Assembly (NCBI RefSeq): GCF_036237275.1
Contig: NZ_CP108352.1
Span: forward strand, 248,001-312,000
Reading direction: 5' to 3'
DNA: 64,000 nucleotides
Origin: Streptomyces sp. NBC_01353
Lineage (GTDB): Bacteria; Actinomycetota; Actinomycetes; Streptomycetales; Streptomycetaceae
A program made the position numbers and the translations under genes. This document shows positions 45,791-54,281 of the stretch, piece by piece; within the stretch, counting starts at the first letter, position 1; each line of letters opens with the position of its first letter. The notes under the pieces were generated by a model. It made no database searches and was not told where the DNA came from. It saw only the letters and a program-made list of their open reading frames with translations.

Positions 45791-47343
45791 CCTGCGGCCT
45801 CCTGTCCCGTGGCGGCGCGGACTGCCGGGAAGGCGATCGCCCCGCCCGCGGCCGTGACGTGGATGACGTAGTCCGGACCTGCCATCGTCCCCTGCGCCGT
45901 ACGCAGTACGGCAGTGCGCCCGTCGAGAGGCGGCGACAGCGCCACCTCCACCCGGCCGTCCCCGGTCGTGGCCCGTCGCCGGCCGCCCGCGTCCGGCCGG
46001 GCGGCCAGCGCCCGGCCCAGCAGGTCGAGGAGACGGTCGAAGGCCCCGGGGTCGAGGGTGCTGAAGGAGGAGAGCCGTACGGGGCCGTCCGTCTCCAGCG
46101 CCTGCCAGGCGCGCGCCAACTCCGCCCGTTCCGCCCGGGCCCGCTCGGCGCGTTCCGCCCTGACCGCCGCAACGTCCCGCACCTTGGCCGTACGGGTGAA
46201 GCGTTCGATCCGTCCGCTGGTCCTCAGTAGGGCCGACACCTGTACCGGCGGCGCCTCGGACCAAGAGTGGGACGAGGGGATCAGCTCCGGGTCCGGGTGG
46301 GCAAGGTGGGCGTGGCGCGCAGGGCCGAGGCCAAAGGCGGCCGACCACAGCCGGTGTAGATCGTCCTCCTCGGGAGCCGCCGCGAACCAGCGCGCGAGCT
46401 CCCGAAAGTCCTGTACGGCACTGGAGGAGCGGCGCCGGGACTCATTGATCCGCTCCAGGACCTGAAGGAGGGAGACGATGGCGCGCCGGGCGATGTCGTG
46501 CAGCTGCTCGATCCGGGGGCGCGCCCCGTCGTCCGGCAGGAACCAGGCCCGCAGGCCCGCCCAGCGCGCCCGTCTGCTCTCCAGCCAGCCGGCGGCGGGG
46601 TCCTCCCCCGGCACCGGCGGCAGCTCGGCGCCGCGCAGGGCCCGCTCGCGCAGCACGGCTATACCGCGCTCTTCCACACGGGTCACTGCGGCGGCGACCG
46701 TCTCGCCGCGCCGGTCGAGGTCGACCAGGAACTCCTGGAGGTACGCGACGGTGGCGGCCTTCACCTCACGGAAGACGTCCAGGTCCGCGCCCTCGGCGCG
46801 CAGGAGCCGCTGCAGCTGCCCGTTGAAGGCTTTGGTGTTCTCCACCAGAGCCTCCAGGTGGCCCTCCAGCTCGCGCAAGATGCTGAAGATGCGCCGGTCG
46901 GCCGCGGTGGGTTCACCGGACAGCACGGTCAGATCGTCGAGCCGGTCGGTAATCGCCTCCAACACCGCGCTCTGCAGCGCCCCCGTCGAGGCCAGCACCT
47001 CCAGGGCATGCCGTACGCCGGAGAGCGCGGCCTCGCCCCGGCGGGTCAGCGAGTAGTGCAGGTTGCGGCGCTCGTACTCCTCGGCCGTGCGGTAGTTCTG
47101 GGCGTGGTTGTGGACCACGTCGAGCAGTTCCCACTTCACCAGCCGCTTCAGCGTCTCGTGCAGCTCCTCGTCCTCGACGTCCGCGACCCAGCCCACCGCA
47201 CGCAGCCGCTCGCGTACGCCGTCGAGCCCAAGCGTGGTCTCCAGGTACTCGCCAGCCACCCCGAAGGCCTCGAGCACGGCCCCGTTCAGCTCGGCCGTCT
47301 CCCCCGTGGTGAACCGGAACATCTCCGGCGGAACCCTGCGCAT
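45787..47343 (-). CDS. jetA: Wadjet JetA (kleisin-like subunit)
   Basis: 518 aa, TIGR02677/DUF2397-type. Begins MRRVPPEMFRFTTGETAELN, with winged-helix-like ARRAIVSLLQVLERINESRR and an Arg/Glu-rich helical body; the MukF-like kleisin of the complex. ATG 47343 chosen as the first Met of the conserved start; the frame is open for 17 more codons. First gene of the jetABCD operon; all four genes overlap by four bases, so stoichiometry is set by translational coupling. The promoter should lie in 47344-47449, after a gene fragment. Confidence 0.92.
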   Translation of the reverse strand: MRRVPPEMFRFTTGETAELNGAVLEAFGVAGEYLETTLGLDGVRERLRAVGWVADVEDEELHETLKRLVKWELLDVVHNHAQNYRTAEEYERRNLHYSLTRRGEAALSGVRHALEVLASTGALQSAVLEAITDRLDDLTVLSGEPTAADRRIFSILRELEGHLEALVENTKAFNGQLQRLLRAEGADLDVFREVKAATVAYLQEFLVDLDRRGETVAAAVTRVEERGIAVLRERALRGAELPPVPGEDPAAGWLESRRARWAGLRAWFLPDDGARPRIEQLHDIARRAIVSLLQVLERINESRRRSSSAVQDFRELARWFAAAPEEDDLHRLWSAAFGLGPARHAHLAHPDPELIPSSHSWSEAPPVQVSALLRTSGRIERFTRTAKVRDVAAVRAERAERARAERAELARAWQALETDGPVRLSSFSTLDPGAFDRLLDLLGRALAARPDAGGRRRATTGDGRVEVALSPPLDGRTAVLRTAQGTMAGPDYVIHVTAAGGAIAFPAVRAATGQEAAG

Positions 47344-47449
47344 GCTGGTACGTCCCCTCCTCCTCCGCCACCCCTGCGGCACTTCGATCTCCACGGTAGA
47401 GGGCGGCCCCGGGTCCCGGCCTCAGTTCGCTGTCATCACTGTGAAGCTG

Positions 47450-47845
47450 TCATGACGAGGCCTGCTCCGAGCTTTCGAACGGGTAGACAAGGCTCTGCGC
47501 GCCTCGGATGCCGGAGACCAGCACGTTGCCACTTGTCCGGTAGGGCAGGTGCTTCAGTGGCTCCAGGATGATCAGTACGGTGACCGGCACCGTTCCGGCC
47601 TCCAGGCCGGAGACGACCACGAGGAAGAAGGCGTCGCTCTCGACCGCCCGCTGGAACTCCGCAGGCGTGAGCTGGATCTTGTCCAACTCGACACCGCCGT
47701 ACGCCTTGAATTCGTAGAACCGGGCCAGCTCGTCCACCACGTCCGCGCCCAAGCCGTGTTGGGCCCTCAGGTCACGCAGCTCCGTCTCGTCCAGCGCCAG
47801 TGCCAGTGCCAGTGCCAGTGCCCGCCAACGGCAAGACGGGCCCAT
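47450..47845 (-). pseudogene. DUF3883-like C-terminal fragment
   Basis: About 130 residues. The piece ARFYEFKAYGGVELDKIQLT followed by PAEFQRAVESDAFFLVVVSG and VTVLIILEPLKHLPYRTSGN resembles the nuclease-like DUF3883 domain that ends large ATP-binding proteins found in defence loci. The N-terminus is an artefact of a GCCAGT repeat (ALALALALAL). The several hundred residues expected before this domain are missing. It lies directly upstream of jetA in the same direction, so another defence gene seems to have been largely deleted here. Family call is from memory of the motif. Confidence 0.5.
47796..47819 (+). repeat. Four tandem copies of GCCAGT
   Basis: Perfect hexamer array at the broken 5' end of the DUF3883-like fragment. 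It may mark the deletion junction. Confidence 0.8.
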
Positions 47846-47928
47846 GAGACACCAGCTCGGGGGTACGTGCGGTTCACCGGCCTGTCGGGGGACGACAGAG
47901 GGCCGGCGGACAAAGGGAGGGACAGCAT

Positions 47929-48463
47929 GACGACGGCTACCGGGACATCCACGGAGACCGGCATCGCGGAACTGCCGGCAGTTGCCTCCCCGCAGGGGGT
48001 CGCGCCGAAGGACGCCCGCGACCTGTCGAGGCAGTTCTTCGCGAGGCTCGCCATACTGGAGGAGGGCACGCCCGAGTACCAGTACGCGCGCAACACCTCG
48101 TCGAAATGATCATGTCGATGGTCCGCTACGCCGCCGGACGGTTCCGCCACCGCAGCGACGAGCCGCCAGAAGCTACAGCACCATGTCGCTGGATGCACCG
48201 GCCGAGGACGAGACCGCAGACGCCCTGGCCGACCACATCGGCATCGACGACCTGGACCTGGAACGGATCGAAGTCCTGGTCGCCCTCAAACCGCTGATCG
48301 CCACGCTGCCGGAACGTGACCGGAGATCCTTGCGCGGCGGTTCATCCACGACCTGACACAGACGGAGATCGGCGCCGAACTCGGCATCTCCCAGATGCAT
48401 GTCTCCCGCCTGCTCGCCCGCACGCTGGCCCGACTGCGCAGCGGGCTGACCTCTCAGCGATAA
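47929..48463 (+). pseudogene. SigB/SigF-family sigma factor, internally deleted
   Basis: Start ATG 47929 with VAPKDARDLSRQFFARLAIL, EEGTPEYQYARNT and then, in a shifted frame, MIMSMVRYAAGRFRHR: the N-terminal region 1.2/2.1. Regions 2.2-3 are missing. The sequence resumes near 48178 with STMSLDAPAEDETADALADH and, after another shift at about 48328, ends with [20 protein letters not shown] and [18 protein letters not shown], region 4. A loss of roughly 350-400 bases plus two frameshifts makes it non-functional. Regulators of this sigma family (SpoIIE phosphatase, STAS protein) are elsewhere in the window. A perfect terminator follows. Confidence 0.85.
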
Positions 48464-48482
48464 CAGCAGTTCAGGATTCCAG

Positions 48483-48519
48483 TGGCTGCGGGACGCCTTC
48501 CTCGGGCGTCCCGCAGCCA
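48483..48519 (+). terminator. Strong hairpin terminator after sigma pseudogene
   Basis: Perfect 15-bp stem (TGGCTGCGGGACGCC and its complement) with a 7-base loop, 20 bases after the stop. Confidence 0.85.
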
Positions 48520-48658
48520 GGCCATGCCGACGAGGGGCGCCTCGCGAGGGAGTCGCTGGCCCTGCGGGAGCTGCCACGCTCCCCACATACAAGCCCTGAC
48601 ACCATCGGCATGGACGGAGTCTTCGGGCACGCGGCGCTTCCGCGGTTCGGCCCATCAC

Positions 48659-49426
48659 TCATGCAGGTACCGAACCCGCCGCGTGCCAGGGTGGTGAGTC
48701 CTGTGCTCCGGGCCATTCCTGGTGGGCGTGCGACGGCTGCAGGACGGTGTCGGCTACGTCAAGCAGGGACTGCCCATCACGCGCACTGACCTCCTGGAGC
48801 CACGCCAACCCCTCGGCAGTGGCGCAGTCTTCGCGGGCCGCGACATAGGCGGCGGCCTGGTGGATACGCTCCCAGCGCGCCGCGCGGGTGTCGGTGCTCC
48901 ACACCGGGCGGTGGCAGTCGGTGCTGGCATGCACGGGTCGCCAGCGCAGGAGTTCCTCCAGCGCGATCCCGGCGGCGTGCTGCGCGTGGGTGATGTGGGT
49001 GTCGGTGACTTGGGTGCGCTCGGCGTAGTAGAGGCAGATCACCCCGATCGGCGTGTGGCGGGCGTGCAACGGGAGCGCCAGCACGTGGTGGGTGTCGGGG
49101 AGTTGCTCGGACAGGTGCGGGCTGGTGCGACATGGGTAGTCACGCAGGTCGGGTACGAAGACGGGCCGCATCTCAAGTGCGGCGCTGACCGAGGGGCCTT
49201 CGGCGCGGGTGAACTGTGCGGCCTCGGCCTGCAGGGCCGACTCGTCAGTGGCATGCAGCAGCTGCCAGTGCTCCAGCCGGGGCAACCAGGACAGGGCCGC
49301 CCGCTGCGCGCCCAGCGACTGCTTGAACACGGTACAGAGCCGGTTCGGCAAGGCTCGTCGGCCCACGGCTGCTGCGACCGAGACGTCATGCACAATCGAT
49401 AGCGATTCCTCCAGCATGGTCCTCAT
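48659..49426 (-). CDS. GAF-ANTAR regulatory protein
   Basis: 255 aa from ATG 49426 (AAAGGG upstream); the frame stays open to 49663 without motif content. A GAF-like sensor occupies about 30-170 (RAALSWLPRLEHWQLLHATD, THHVLALPLHARHTPIGVIC). An ANTAR-like RNA-binding helix set follows (WERIHQAAAYVAAREDCATA, then EGLAWLQEVSARDGQSLLDV). ANTAR domains bind paired hexaloop hairpins in mRNA and prevent termination. Sensor ligand unknown. It converges on the sigma pseudogene and its terminator. Confidence 0.75.
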   Translation of the reverse strand: MRTMLEESLSIVHDVSVAAAVGRRALPNRLCTVFKQSLGAQRAALSWLPRLEHWQLLHATDESALQAEAAQFTRAEGPSVSAALEMRPVFVPDLRDYPCRTSPHLSEQLPDTHHVLALPLHARHTPIGVICLYYAERTQVTDTHITHAQHAAGIALEELLRWRPVHASTDCHRPVWSTDTRAARWERIHQAAAYVAAREDCATAEGLAWLQEVSARDGQSLLDVADTVLQPSHAHQEWPGAQDSPPWHAAGSVPA

Positions 49427-49691
49427 CCCTTTCAGCCGCGCCACATGGCCCGGCAGTCCCTTGGAGCAGGAGGCGACGGCTGTGCCCGGCGTCCGAAGGG
49501 GTGTGAGTTCGTCTACCACCCAAGAGGCCACCTCATGTGTTGTCGATCCGGCTTCAGACCTCTGGAGTTCCTTGCTTGGTCCCGAAGGCTCGCCTTCGGC
49601 GGCCGCCAGGAAGCCTTCCAGGCAGACACGATGGGCCAACACGCCATCAACACCGGACATCACGCAACGCGTACAGGGTAGACGTGCAGAT

Positions 49692-50054
49692 ATGACCAGT
49701 CATGGGAGTACGCGGCAGGATGAGGAGCCGCTGGTGGGTATCAGGGCTTACGCCGACGTCGAGCTGGCGCAGAAGCGACTGAGCGCCAGGGCGGCGGAGT
49801 GGCGCCTGTCCCCTCAGTACTCCAGTGGCGCGTCGGCGGCCTACCGGTGGGCGCTGGGATGCGCGGAACACTCGCCGGTCACTGGGGCAGGCGACGCGGA
49901 GGGTGTCCCGGCCCTGCCGGCCCTGACCGCCGAGGTGGACGCGTCCGTGGTACAGATGGAGGACCTCACCAGCCGGCCCGGCCCGCGGGACTACAGCCGC
50001 GGGGTGCACGACGCCCTGGCCTGGGTGTGCGGACACAGCGACCACGCACCATGA
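49692..50054 (+). CDS. Hypothetical protein
   Basis: 120 aa: MTSHGSTRQDEEPLVGIRAY, a helical stretch ELAQKRLSARAAEWRLSPQY, an acidic middle and SRGVHDALAWVCGHSD at the end. ATG 49692; only a weak ribosome site (GTGCAGAT). Convergent with the Asp23 gene. Found among stress-response genes here but without recognised domain. Confidence 0.6.
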   Translation: MTSHGSTRQDEEPLVGIRAYADVELAQKRLSARAAEWRLSPQYSSGASAAYRWALGCAEHSPVTGAGDAEGVPALPALTAEVDASVVQMEDLTSRPGPRDYSRGVHDALAWVCGHSDHAP

Positions 50055-50100
50055 GTAGCTGGCGGTCACGCCCTGGAACCACAGTGCGCGCTGAGGGCCG

Positions 50101-50583
50101 CTACTGCACGCGCCCTGCACCGGCCGCCGCTTCTTCTCCCTCTTCGTCCGGCAAGTGAACGTCGGTGACGGAGATGTTGACCTCGACAACTTCCAGGCCG
50201 GTCATCCGTTCCACCGCCGCGATGACGTTCTCGCGGACCTCCCCGGCGGTGTCGGTGATAGCGACGCCGTACTCCACAACGAGGGAGAGATCGATGGCGG
50301 TCTGACGCTCGCCGACCTCGACCTTGACCCCACGGGTGACGCTCGTCGTACGCCCGCCAGGGACCATGTCCCGGACCGCGCCCACGGTACGGGCGAGGCC
50401 GCCTCCAAGGGCATGGATGCCCGGCACCTCCCGCGCGGCGATTCCCGCGATCTTCTCCACGACGCCGTCCGCGATGGTCGTCCTGCCCCGGGTCTCCGGT
50501 GTCTCGTTCGCTCCGGTCTTTCCCTGCGTCGTCGCATCCGAGGTACGGCGCTGGGTCTTGGCTGCGTTGGTCGCCTCCGTCAT
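50101..50583 (-). CDS. Asp23/Gls24 family envelope stress protein
   Basis: 160 aa. After a polar Thr/Gln-rich tail the Asp23 domain covers about 35-145: TTIADGVVEKIAGIAAREVP, GVKVEVGERQTAIDLSLVVE, AGEVRENVIAAVERMTGLEV and VEVNISVTDVHLP. ATG 50583 has GGAGG upstream. Streptomycete members are small cytoplasmic or membrane-associated proteins induced by alkaline, osmotic or general stress, often next to a short hydrophobic gene, as here. Confidence 0.9.
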   Translation of the reverse strand: MTEATNAAKTQRRTSDATTQGKTGANETPETRGRTTIADGVVEKIAGIAAREVPGIHALGGGLARTVGAVRDMVPGGRTTSVTRGVKVEVGERQTAIDLSLVVEYGVAITDTAGEVRENVIAAVERMTGLEVVEVNISVTDVHLPDEEGEEAAAGAGRVQ

Positions 50584-50706
50584 GGGAAGCCACCTCCTTG
50601 ATCATCAGCCGGGCAGCAAGAGGAGCCCGGCGCATGTATGAAGTGCGGGTGCGATCCGGCGCCCGTCACCGCTCGGTCCGGGCCAGCCCGGCTGGCACTG
50701 ACGTCA

Positions 50707-50889
50707 TCACCGCAGCGTCCGGCGCCCTTTCCCCCGCCGGCCTCCCCGGGACCAGCGCTGGGTGGCGACAGCAATCGTCGCCACGAACAGAACGATCGCG
50801 ATGACCAGCAGATAGCCCAGTCCCTCCGCCACCGCGCCGACGAGTCCCAGTACGACAGCCACCAAAATCAAGATCAGAAACAGAGCCAT
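50707..50889 (-). CDS. Small hydrophobic membrane protein
   Basis: 60 aa from ATG 50889: two hydrophobic stretches, MALFLILILVAVVLGLVGAV and GYLLVIAIVLFVATIAVA, then a basic tail RGGRRGKGRRTLR on the cytoplasmic side. GGGAGGCGATC precedes the start on the minus strand. Short hydrophobic proteins of this kind accompany Asp23 and other stress genes in streptomycetes. Confidence 0.75.
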   Translation of the reverse strand: MALFLILILVAVVLGLVGAVAEGLGYLLVIAIVLFVATIAVATQRWSRGGRRGKGRRTLR

Positions 50890-51575
50890 GGCTGATCGCC
50901 TCCCAGGCGCGGCGTGAGGCCCATGGGTGGCCGGCGGATCGCGTCGCGTCATCCTCCTGCCGCTCGAAGCCCAGATCACCGCTGGAAGTCTTCACTTTCA
51001 GCGTGCCTCCGTTTGCACGACAGTGCCAAAGGCATGTTGATCCGTAAGACCATGGGATCCTGAGTTCCCTCGCCGTCACTCAGACCTGGCGGCCGCCCTC
51101 AGGATTTCGCTCAATCCGCGGAATGGAACAACAGCCATGTCCCGCCCCCTGAAGGGCCGCCGGGTGCGTCGTTCCCAGCCGGGGTGATCGGGAGCCAGCT
51201 GGCTTGCTGGCATGCGCGCCTGGCCCGCCCCAAAGAGACCAGCATGGTGCGAAGTCCTGCGTCCCACTACTGCCCAGGCCGCCGGGCCATGCCGGCACCG
51301 AGGCCCCGCGCACTGGGGACTGCGGCTGAGTCGGCAGCTGCCAGTCAGGGCGTTTTCCCCGCGGTCCCGACCTGCGCGGCGGGGGCACAAGGCGAGAGAG
51401 CGATGCGCGCCTGGAGCCCTCAACCAGTACCTCGGTGCCATCGCCAAGCGGCTCTGCGCGATTGCCTCGTACGGGGTGGACACTTTCCTCCGGGCAGGAC
51501 ATCCGCCCTGCTCACAAGGGTGAACAACCTGCGTGCCTCGTGTCCTGACGCGGGGAGCTGAGGGTTGATGGAGGC
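50890..51575. other. Long non-coding stretch, nothing recognised
   Basis: 686 bases. Frames of 100-140 codons exist on both strands but lack motifs, ribosome sites and codon bias, so I do not annotate them. Holds the promoter regions for the flanking divergent genes. Confidence 0.4.
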
Positions 51576-52058
51576 ATGAGTACTGCGAGCACAAGCTCGA
51601 TACGGCCCAGCACCACCCAGCACGAGGCGGGCGCAGAGGCCGCCCCCATCGGCATAGTCGTCCACTCCTGCACCACCATCGGCGACACCATCCTGGTCGT
51701 CCACCTGGGGGGCGAGATCGACCACTTCAGCGCTGGCCCACTGCGGGTGAGACTCGCCTCCGCAGCCTCTGACGGCTACACCGCTCTCGCCCTTTACACG
51801 TCCCAGGTCACGTTCCGCGACTCCGGATTCCTCAGCGTCCTGGAGTGGTGGACACGTCCCGGACGCCGGCTTCGGATGGAATCCTGCTCTTCAGCCGTCG
51901 AGCACCTCCTGTGTGCCGCAGCGAGAATCTCCGATTGGCGTCTCCTGCAGACTGGAGGGGACCGTGTCGGTGAGCCACCGTCGGGATCACCAACAGGCGC
52001 AACACAGCACTCAAGTCCCAGGTGGGCAGTGCCCATGAGCGCTGCGGGGATGTCATGA
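51576..52058 (+). CDS. STAS-domain protein (anti-anti-sigma-like)
   Basis: 160 aa. The STAS core covers about 25-110: IVVHSCTTIGDTILVVHLGG, EIDHFSAGPLRVRLASAASD and the phosphorylatable-loop region QVTFRDSGFLSVLEWW. The loop has D-S-G rather than the usual D-S-S-G, so the position of the regulatory Ser is kept but its neighbour changed. A flexible tail of about 45 residues follows. Start ATG 51576 with GGAGG unusually close. Could be the target of a SpoIIE-type phosphatase such as that at 14251. Overlaps the next small gene by four bases. Confidence 0.75.
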   Translation: MSTASTSSIRPSTTQHEAGAEAAPIGIVVHSCTTIGDTILVVHLGGEIDHFSAGPLRVRLASAASDGYTALALYTSQVTFRDSGFLSVLEWWTRPGRRLRMESCSSAVEHLLCAAARISDWRLLQTGGDRVGEPPSGSPTGATQHSSPRWAVPMSAAGMS

Positions 52059-52234
52059 CGTTCCTGCTGCTGACCTGCACACCCATGGCCGTGGCGGTCC
52101 TCCTGCTGTACTGGGAGCCCCGCGATCCCCATCGCCGAAACGGCGCTCGGCCACCTCGGCCCCGGCCTAGGCCGGCACGCCGCCGGATCGAGATCCGCCA
52201 CCGCCAGCCGCCGCTGATCTGCCGCCGAGCCTGA
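52055..52234 (+). CDS. Small membrane-anchored protein
   Basis: 59 aa: hydrophobic MTFLLLTCTPMAVAVLLLYW, then a very basic Pro/Arg tail (RNGARPPRPRPRPARRRIEI). Its ATG overlaps the STAS stop (ATGA), which argues for real translation; a strong terminator lies 11 bases after its stop. Function unknown. Confidence 0.5.
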   Translation: MTFLLLTCTPMAVAVLLLYWEPRDPHRRNGARPPRPRPRPARRRIEIRHRQPPLICRRA

Positions 52235-52244
52235 GAGCCTGCAG

Positions 52245-52280
52245 GCGTGGGTCCGCAGTGGCACCACTGCGGACCCACGC
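52245..52280 (+). terminator. Very strong hairpin terminator
   Basis: Perfect 17-bp stem beginning GCGTGGGTCCGCAGTGG with a two-base loop, 11 bases after the small gene stop. Effectively a 36-bp palindrome, so it can act on both strands. Confidence 0.9.
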
Positions 52281-52574
52281 CAGAGCCGGAGGCAACCAGG
52301 AGCGATGCACCCCTGGACCCTGCCTTTTAGAATGGCCAGTGGCACCTCCGAAACGAGGTGGCCCGCGGCGGGACCACCGCGACGTGGTCAACGCAATCGT
52401 GTGGAAGTTGCGCTGCTGTTCGGCCGCGCGAAGCTGGCCGAACGGACGACACCTCAAGGGTCGGCCTCCGAACGGGTACAGCAGATGACCGCCTGGGATG
52501 CGCGCTCCCGGGGGTGCTGATTGGCTGGTGCGGCCCGCCTACCGAGGGCTGTCGGACAGCCGAGGGAGTGGATC

Positions 52575-52754
52575 ATGAGCGCTGCGGATGAGTTTGACGA
52601 CCGTATCCGGCAGATGCGTGCCAAGGCGCGGGAGATGGAAGTGGAAGCGGAGCAGGCCACGGACCCGCAAGAGCGTCAGCGGTTGAAGGACAAGGCCCGC
52701 CGGCTCAAGCAGCAGAGCGACCGGGAGAGCAGTGCGGGCATCGACCCCATGTAG
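52575..52754 (+). CDS. Small coiled-coil protein (DUF6381-like)
   Basis: 59 aa, highly charged: MSAADEFDDRIRQMRAKARE, MEVEAEQATDPQERQRLKDK, ARRLKQQSDRESSAGIDPM. A single helix with heptads is expected. Matches a small family of actinobacterial stress-region proteins as I remember it. ATG 52575 has a weak GAGTGGATC upstream. Its last 50 bases overlap the end of the XRE gene on the other strand. Confidence 0.7.
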   Translation: MSAADEFDDRIRQMRAKAREMEVEAEQATDPQERQRLKDKARRLKQQSDRESSAGIDPM

Positions 52755-53004
52755 CGGTGGCCTGCGGACCGTGTGGACGTGCATGGGCGGCTATCTGCTG
52801 CTCGGTGACGCCGTAGAGCCTGCACAGGTCGCGCACGTCGCGGGGGCTGACGGCACGCCGACCGGTCTCCACGTGACTGACCTTGGCCTGGGAGGTCAGC
52901 AGCTGCGCCGCCGCCTGCGTGCCGGTCAGGCCGCTGGCCTTACGGAGCCGGCGCAGCTCCGCTCCCGGTCGTCGTCGTGTGACGGTGGGGTTGTTGTTCG
53001 CCGC
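52705..53004 (-). CDS. XRE-family HTH protein, possibly truncated
   Basis: 99 aa from GTG 53004 (GGAGG nine bases upstream); GTG 53064 is an alternative. HTH: RPGAELRRLRKASGLTGTQA, then AAQLLTSQAKVSHVETGRRA and VSPRDVRDLCRLYGV. Streptomycete proteins with this HTH normally continue for another 180 residues (DUF5753 domain). Here the protein ends 30 residues after it with no such domain. It abuts broken grpE and dnaK genes, so truncation by the same rearrangement is likely. The HTH itself is intact. Confidence 0.6.
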   Translation of the reverse strand, partial: AANNNPTVTRRRPGAELRRLRKASGLTGTQAAAQLLTSQAKVSHVETGRRAVSPRDVRDLCRLYGVTEQQIAAHARPHGPQATATWGRCPHCSPGRSAA

Positions 53005-53106
53005 CACGGGCGGTGTACCTCCGGCTCCAAGCATTGCGCGAGCCAGCAGATTGGCATGCAGCACCGGCAGTTGATCAAACGCCGCGCCGCCCGTGTCGGC
53101 GGCGGG

Positions 53107-53372
53107 AGTCGGCCTGCACGCGTTGCAGGTCTGCGGTCAACTCCTCGACTCGCGTGGGCAATTACTCAGCTTCCGCCTGACCGGCCGGTCCGAAGCCCGG
53201 CGGCTTCCCCTCGCGGCGGCTGACCGGACTGGCTGGGCGGGCTCTGCGGGCGGAGCGACCTCTGGGGCTCCCGGAGCTCGAGGGTGACCCGGTCGATTCT
53301 GCGCCGGTCGCGCACGACCACGGGCGGCCGCTCTGCCCGGTTCTCGTGGTGCGGGTCCCTTGGGAGGCTCAT
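53107..53372 (-). pseudogene. grpE: grpE, 5' fragment
   Basis: Begins at ATG 53372, overlapping the dnaK stop as in an intact operon. ERPPVVVRDRRRIDRVTLEL is the typical start of streptomycete GrpE. After a frame change VEELTADLQRVQA, the beginning of the coiled coil, appears at about 53150-53110, and then homology ends. About two thirds of the gene is missing. Co-chaperone function lost. Confidence 0.75.
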
Positions 53373-53557
53373 CCGGTGCCTCCCTCGCGCTCCTCGTCGA
53401 CGATCTCCGCGTCACCACCTCCTCCTCACCAGTGTCTGCGCGGACGGAGCCGCCACCGCCCACGTCGGGTTCGGTCTGGTTCTGCGCGTACAGGGCCTGA
53501 CCGATCGTTTGTGCGGCCGTTGTGGCCTTCTCCGTGGCGCCCGGATTGCCGCGGTGT
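53369..53557 (-). pseudogene. dnaK: dnaK, 3' fragment
   Basis: Only the last 60 or so residues remain: ATEKATTAAQTIGQALYAQN and, after a one-base shift near 53410, DAEIVDEEREGGTG followed by the stop. This is the disordered acidic tail of DnaK. All nucleotide- and peptide-binding parts are gone. Upstream of it begins the end of the HSP18 regulator gene, so a deletion joined these two. Confidence 0.75.
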
Positions 53558-53576
53558 CCTCGCCCTTTGGTCAGTG

Positions 53577-54281
53577 TCAGTCGGGGGTGGGTGGGGACGT
53601 GACGGGGTTGGTGAGGGTGTCGAGTTGGGCGGCGAGGTCGGGGTGGGTCTTGGTCAGGTGGGGGCGGGTGGCGTTGAGGGGGTAGATGAGGTCGGCGGGG
53701 TCGTCGTGAGCGAGGGCGGCATGGAGTTGGCCGAGCGGGCGACGGGCGGCGGTGGGGAGGTCGGTGAGGGCGGTGATCTGGCCGGCGATGCGGCGCAGGT
53801 CGGCGGCGTTGCGGCGGGCCCAGGCGGCCTGCGTGCGGTCGGCGGCGCGGCGTTCGCGGGTGGCCTGGACGCGTTGTTCGCCGGTGGCTCCTGCAGGGCC
53901 GGGTCGGCCTCGCAGGTAGCGGCGTTCGGCGGCCTGGCGGCTGGCGACGCCGAGGGGGTGGGCGAGGTCGGCCCAGCTGGCGCCCGCGTGCCGGGCCGTT
54001 TCGATCAACCCGGTCTCCCATCCGGCGAGCTGCTCGCGGACCTGCCGCAGCAGCAGCAGGGAGGCCAGCGCCTGCTCCGCGCCAGGGCTGGCATCAAGGG
54101 CGTCTGAGGTTCCCCGCCGGGCGGCGTGCAGGGCGCCGTCTATGGCGTGCAGGGCCGCCGCGGCGGCGAGGAACGAGGCCGGGCTTCGGCCGTCGGCGCC
54201 GGCCGGGTCCGGCTGGTCGGCTGCAGTCACGGTCGCCTCCTCGGCTGTCATCGTCTCGACGACATCATGTTTGTCATCCAT
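53577..54281 (-). CDS. HSP18-type transcriptional regulator
   Basis: 234 aa from ATG 54281. The body is helical: SPASFLAAAAALHAIDGALH, EQALASLLLLRQVREQLAGW and the HTH-like GASWADLAHPLGVASRQAAE with RRYLRGRPG. Genes of this type are divergently paired with hsp18 in streptomycetes, as here. A perfect 8-1-8 palindrome covers its own start codon, consistent with autoregulation. Likely represses hsp18 at normal temperature; this rests on gene arrangement rather than on a known ligand. Confidence 0.75.
   Translation of the reverse strand: MDDKHDVVETMTAEEATVTAADQPDPAGADGRSPASFLAAAAALHAIDGALHAARRGTSDALDASPGAEQALASLLLLRQVREQLAGWETGLIETARHAGASWADLAHPLGVASRQAAERRYLRGRPGPAGATGEQRVQATRERRAADRTQAAWARRNAADLRRIAGQITALTDLPTAARRPLGQLHAALAHDDPADLIYPLNATRPHLTKTHPDLAAQLDTLTNPVTSPPTPD

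Noticed and set aside
51184-51561. Plus-strand frame of 125 codons
   Set aside because: No ribosome site, no motif, Cys- and Arg-rich composition typical of non-coding high-GC sequence.
52245-52280. 36-bp near-perfect palindrome as an operator or origin element
   Set aside because: Its place 11 bases after a stop codon and two-base loop fit a terminator better.
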